Source: Deltaproteobacteria bacterium (GTDB taxonomy: Bacteria; Desulfobacterota; Desulfovibrionia; Desulfovibrionales; Desulfovibrionaceae). Taken from it: DNA of 6,842 nucleotides. The notes beneath the pieces were generated by a model. It was given only the letters and a program-made list of their open reading frames with translations, made no database searches and was not told the DNA's origin. This document shows, one piece after another, positions 5,641-6,842 of the stretch. Location of the stretch: assembly GCA_025350085.1 (NCBI GenBank), contig JANXYI010000039.1:1-6842 (forward strand), given 5' to 3'. Every line of letters begins with the position of its first letter. Within the stretch, counting starts at the first letter, position 1. A program made the translations under genes and the position numbers.

Positions 5641-6369
5641 ATGCCCTCCCTGCCGCATCTGGCCCTCGCGCGCGTAAGCTTCACCCATCCCGCCGCCGCA
5701 GGAGCTACCCCTGGCGACACTCCCGCGTGCCGTGCCATCCTGGACGCGGTGGACCTCGTTGTGCCGCGCGGGGCCTTCGTGCTTCTGACCGGTCCCTCTG
5801 GCGCGGGCAAGAGCACGCTCTTGCGGCTCTTCTGCCGCCTGGAGGAGCCCGGGTCCGGCCAGGTGCTGCTGGACGGCGAAGCCGTAGACAGCCTGCCTCC
5901 GGCGCTCTTGCGCCGCCGGGTCAGCTATCTCCAGCAGACGCCTTGCGTGGTGCCGGGCAGCGTGCGCGAGAACCTGCTCCTGCCCTTTGGCTTCAAGGCC
6001 GCCGCAGGCCTGCCCCGGCCGGACGATGCCGCGCTCTCCGAACTCCTGGAGGGCCTGGCCGCCGGCGACATCCAGCTTTCGCAGGAGGCTGCCACCCTGT
6101 CCGTGGGCCAGCGCCAGCGCCTGTGCCTGGCCCGGGCGCTCTTGACCCGGCCCGAGGCCCTGCTGCTGGACGAGCCCATGAGCGCGCTGGACCCTTCGAG
6201 CGCCGCGGCTGTGCTGGCCGCGGCCGAGTCCTTCTGCCTGGACGCTGGCGGCACGGTGCTCCTGGTGAGCCACGCGGAGCTTGCGCCTGATCGGGTGACG
6301 CCCAGGCACTACCGGCTTGAGGCCGGGCGGCTGGAACCCGGCCGACTCATGGAGGGGGGAGCCGCATGA
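5641..6369 (+). CDS. fetA: ABC transporter ATP-binding protein, FetA-like (iron export)
   Basis: A 242-residue ABC ATPase. Walker A GPSGAGKST (51-59), Q-loop VSYLQQTP (94-101), signature LSVGQRQRL (153-161), Walker B ALLLDEP (173-179) and the switch histidine in LLVSHAE (207-213) are all present. The signature has Val where LSGGQ has Gly, a variation seen in other active ABC proteins. The VSY-QTP stretch followed by a V-NL-PF pattern resembles E. coli FetA (YbbL), and the next gene is a FetB-type permease, so the pair should form an ATP-driven exporter linked in E. coli to iron efflux and peroxide resistance. A Pro/Ala-rich insertion (17-30) follows the first strand. The ATG at 5641 is chosen because the domain begins within ten residues; a GTG at 5536 would lie deep inside the TPR gene. 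The ribosome site is weak, suggesting coupling to the TPR gene 14 nt upstream. Confidence 0.85.
   Translation: MPSLPHLALARVSFTHPAAAGATPGDTPACRAILDAVDLVVPRGAFVLLTGPSGAGKSTLLRLFCRLEEPGSGQVLLDGEAVDSLPPALLRRRVSYLQQTPCVVPGSVRENLLLPFGFKAAAGLPRPDDAALSELLEGLAAGDIQLSQEAATLSVGQRQRLCLARALLTRPEALLLDEPMSALDPSSAAAVLAAAESFCLDAGGTVLLVSHAELAPDRVTPRHYRLEAGRLEPGRLMEGGAA
6351..6362 (+). promoter_or_regulatory. Shine-Dalgarno for the permease gene
   Basis: GGAGGGGGGAG lies inside the last codons of the ATPase gene. Its GGAG at 6359-6362 or GGAGG at 6351-6355 can position ribosomes for the ATG at 6366. This strong site confirms the start of the truncated permease. Confidence 0.65.
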
Positions 6370-6842
6370 ATCCGGGCGTGCTGGACATCACCCCCTGGCG
6401 CCTGGCGCTGGCCCTGGTCTTCTCGCTCATCGCCGGGGGCTGCTCGCTCGCGCTCAAGCTGGGCCTGGGGCGCGACATCGCCATCGGCACGGTGCGCACC
6501 GTGGCCCAGCTCTTTCTCATGGGCTGGGTGCTGGGCCTGGTCTTTGCCGTGGACTCGCCCTGGCTGGTGCTGGGGCTCTTCCTGGTCATGGCCGGGGCAG
6601 CGGCGCACACCGCGCGCGGCCGCGTACGCGAGTCGTCCGTGGCCTTTGCCTGGCCCATGTACGCCTCCATGGCCGCCGTGTACCTGCTCGTCACCGTCAC
6701 CGTGACTGGGGCCATCGTGGATGCCACACCCTGGTGGAAGCCGCAGTACTTCCTGCCCATCGGCGGCATGGTCCTAGGCAATTCCATGAACTCCGTGGCC
6801 GTGGCCCTGGACCGCCTGTTCTCCGACCTGCGCGGCCACGCC
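6366..6842 (+). CDS. fetB: FetB-type ABC permease (UPF0014), 3' end outside window
   Basis: The first 159 residues of an integral inner-membrane protein; family members are about 260 residues, so roughly 100 C-terminal residues lie beyond the window. Hydrophobic segments are seen at about 13-32, 43-62, 65-80 and 94-117. The hallmark of the family is PIGGMVLGNSMNSVAVALDR (131-150), matching the P-GM--GN-M motif of E. coli FetB (YbbM). The start overlaps the ATPase stop as ATGA (4 nt), the usual sign of translational coupling for two subunits of one transporter. The likely function is metal (iron) export with the preceding ATPase; other members of the family are annotated only as putative transporters, so the substrate remains an inference. 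It is not truncated biologically as far as can be seen: the frame is open to the last base. Confidence 0.88.
   Translation, partial: MNPGVLDITPWRLALALVFSLIAGGCSLALKLGLGRDIAIGTVRTVAQLFLMGWVLGLVFAVDSPWLVLGLFLVMAGAAAHTARGRVRESSVAFAWPMYASMAAVYLLVTVTVTGAIVDATPWWKPQYFLPIGGMVLGNSMNSVAVALDRLFSDLRGHA

Overview
The window looks like chromosomal DNA from a GC-rich Gram-negative bacterium. Codon choice (mostly G or C at third positions), FetAB-type genes, a TPR protein of a type I associate with sulfate reducers, and XRE-cupin regulators next to acyl-CoA synthetases all fit a Desulfovibrio-like member of the Desulfovibrionales. That placement is inference, since there is no rRNA or other taxonomic marker here. 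I see no insertion sequences, phage genes, tRNAs or CRISPR repeats.

Left part (50-4543, minus strand): four genes packed 5, 11 and 20 nt apart, read right to left. They alternate: XRE-cupin regulator, acyl-CoA synthetase (FadD/ACSF2-like), XRE-cupin regulator, acyl-CoA synthetase (ACSM-like). Good Shine-Dalgarno sequences precede each, and two of these overlap the stop of the gene before, so this is almost certainly one operon. The enzymes would activate free carboxylic acids (fatty, branched-chain or aromatic; the sequence does not decide which) to CoA thioesters. The two regulators, each a DNA-binding helix-turn-helix plus a small-molecule-type cupin domain, probably tune expression to acid availability. 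Just beyond the last stop is a striking homopurine/homopyrimidine mirror repeat and a possible hairpin at the window edge.

Middle (4544-4852): a divergent intergenic region of about 309 bp without a credible gene. It holds two hairpin-forming repeats on the regulator side, an AGTGA-N4-TCACT palindrome, and a pair of near-identical small palindromes 20 bp apart that overlap a candidate promoter for the rightward genes.

Right part (4853-6842, plus strand): a TPR-repeat protein with a conserved-looking N-terminal region, then 14 nt later an ABC ATPase resembling FetA, overlapped by 4 nt (ATGA) by a FetB-type permease cut off by the window end. FetAB is a two-component ABC exporter linked to iron efflux in E. 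coli. The spacing suggests the TPR gene is co-transcribed with it.

No gene in the window is unknown at family level. The most distinctive features are the double regulator-synthetase module and the paired palindromes at the candidate TPR-fetAB promoter.
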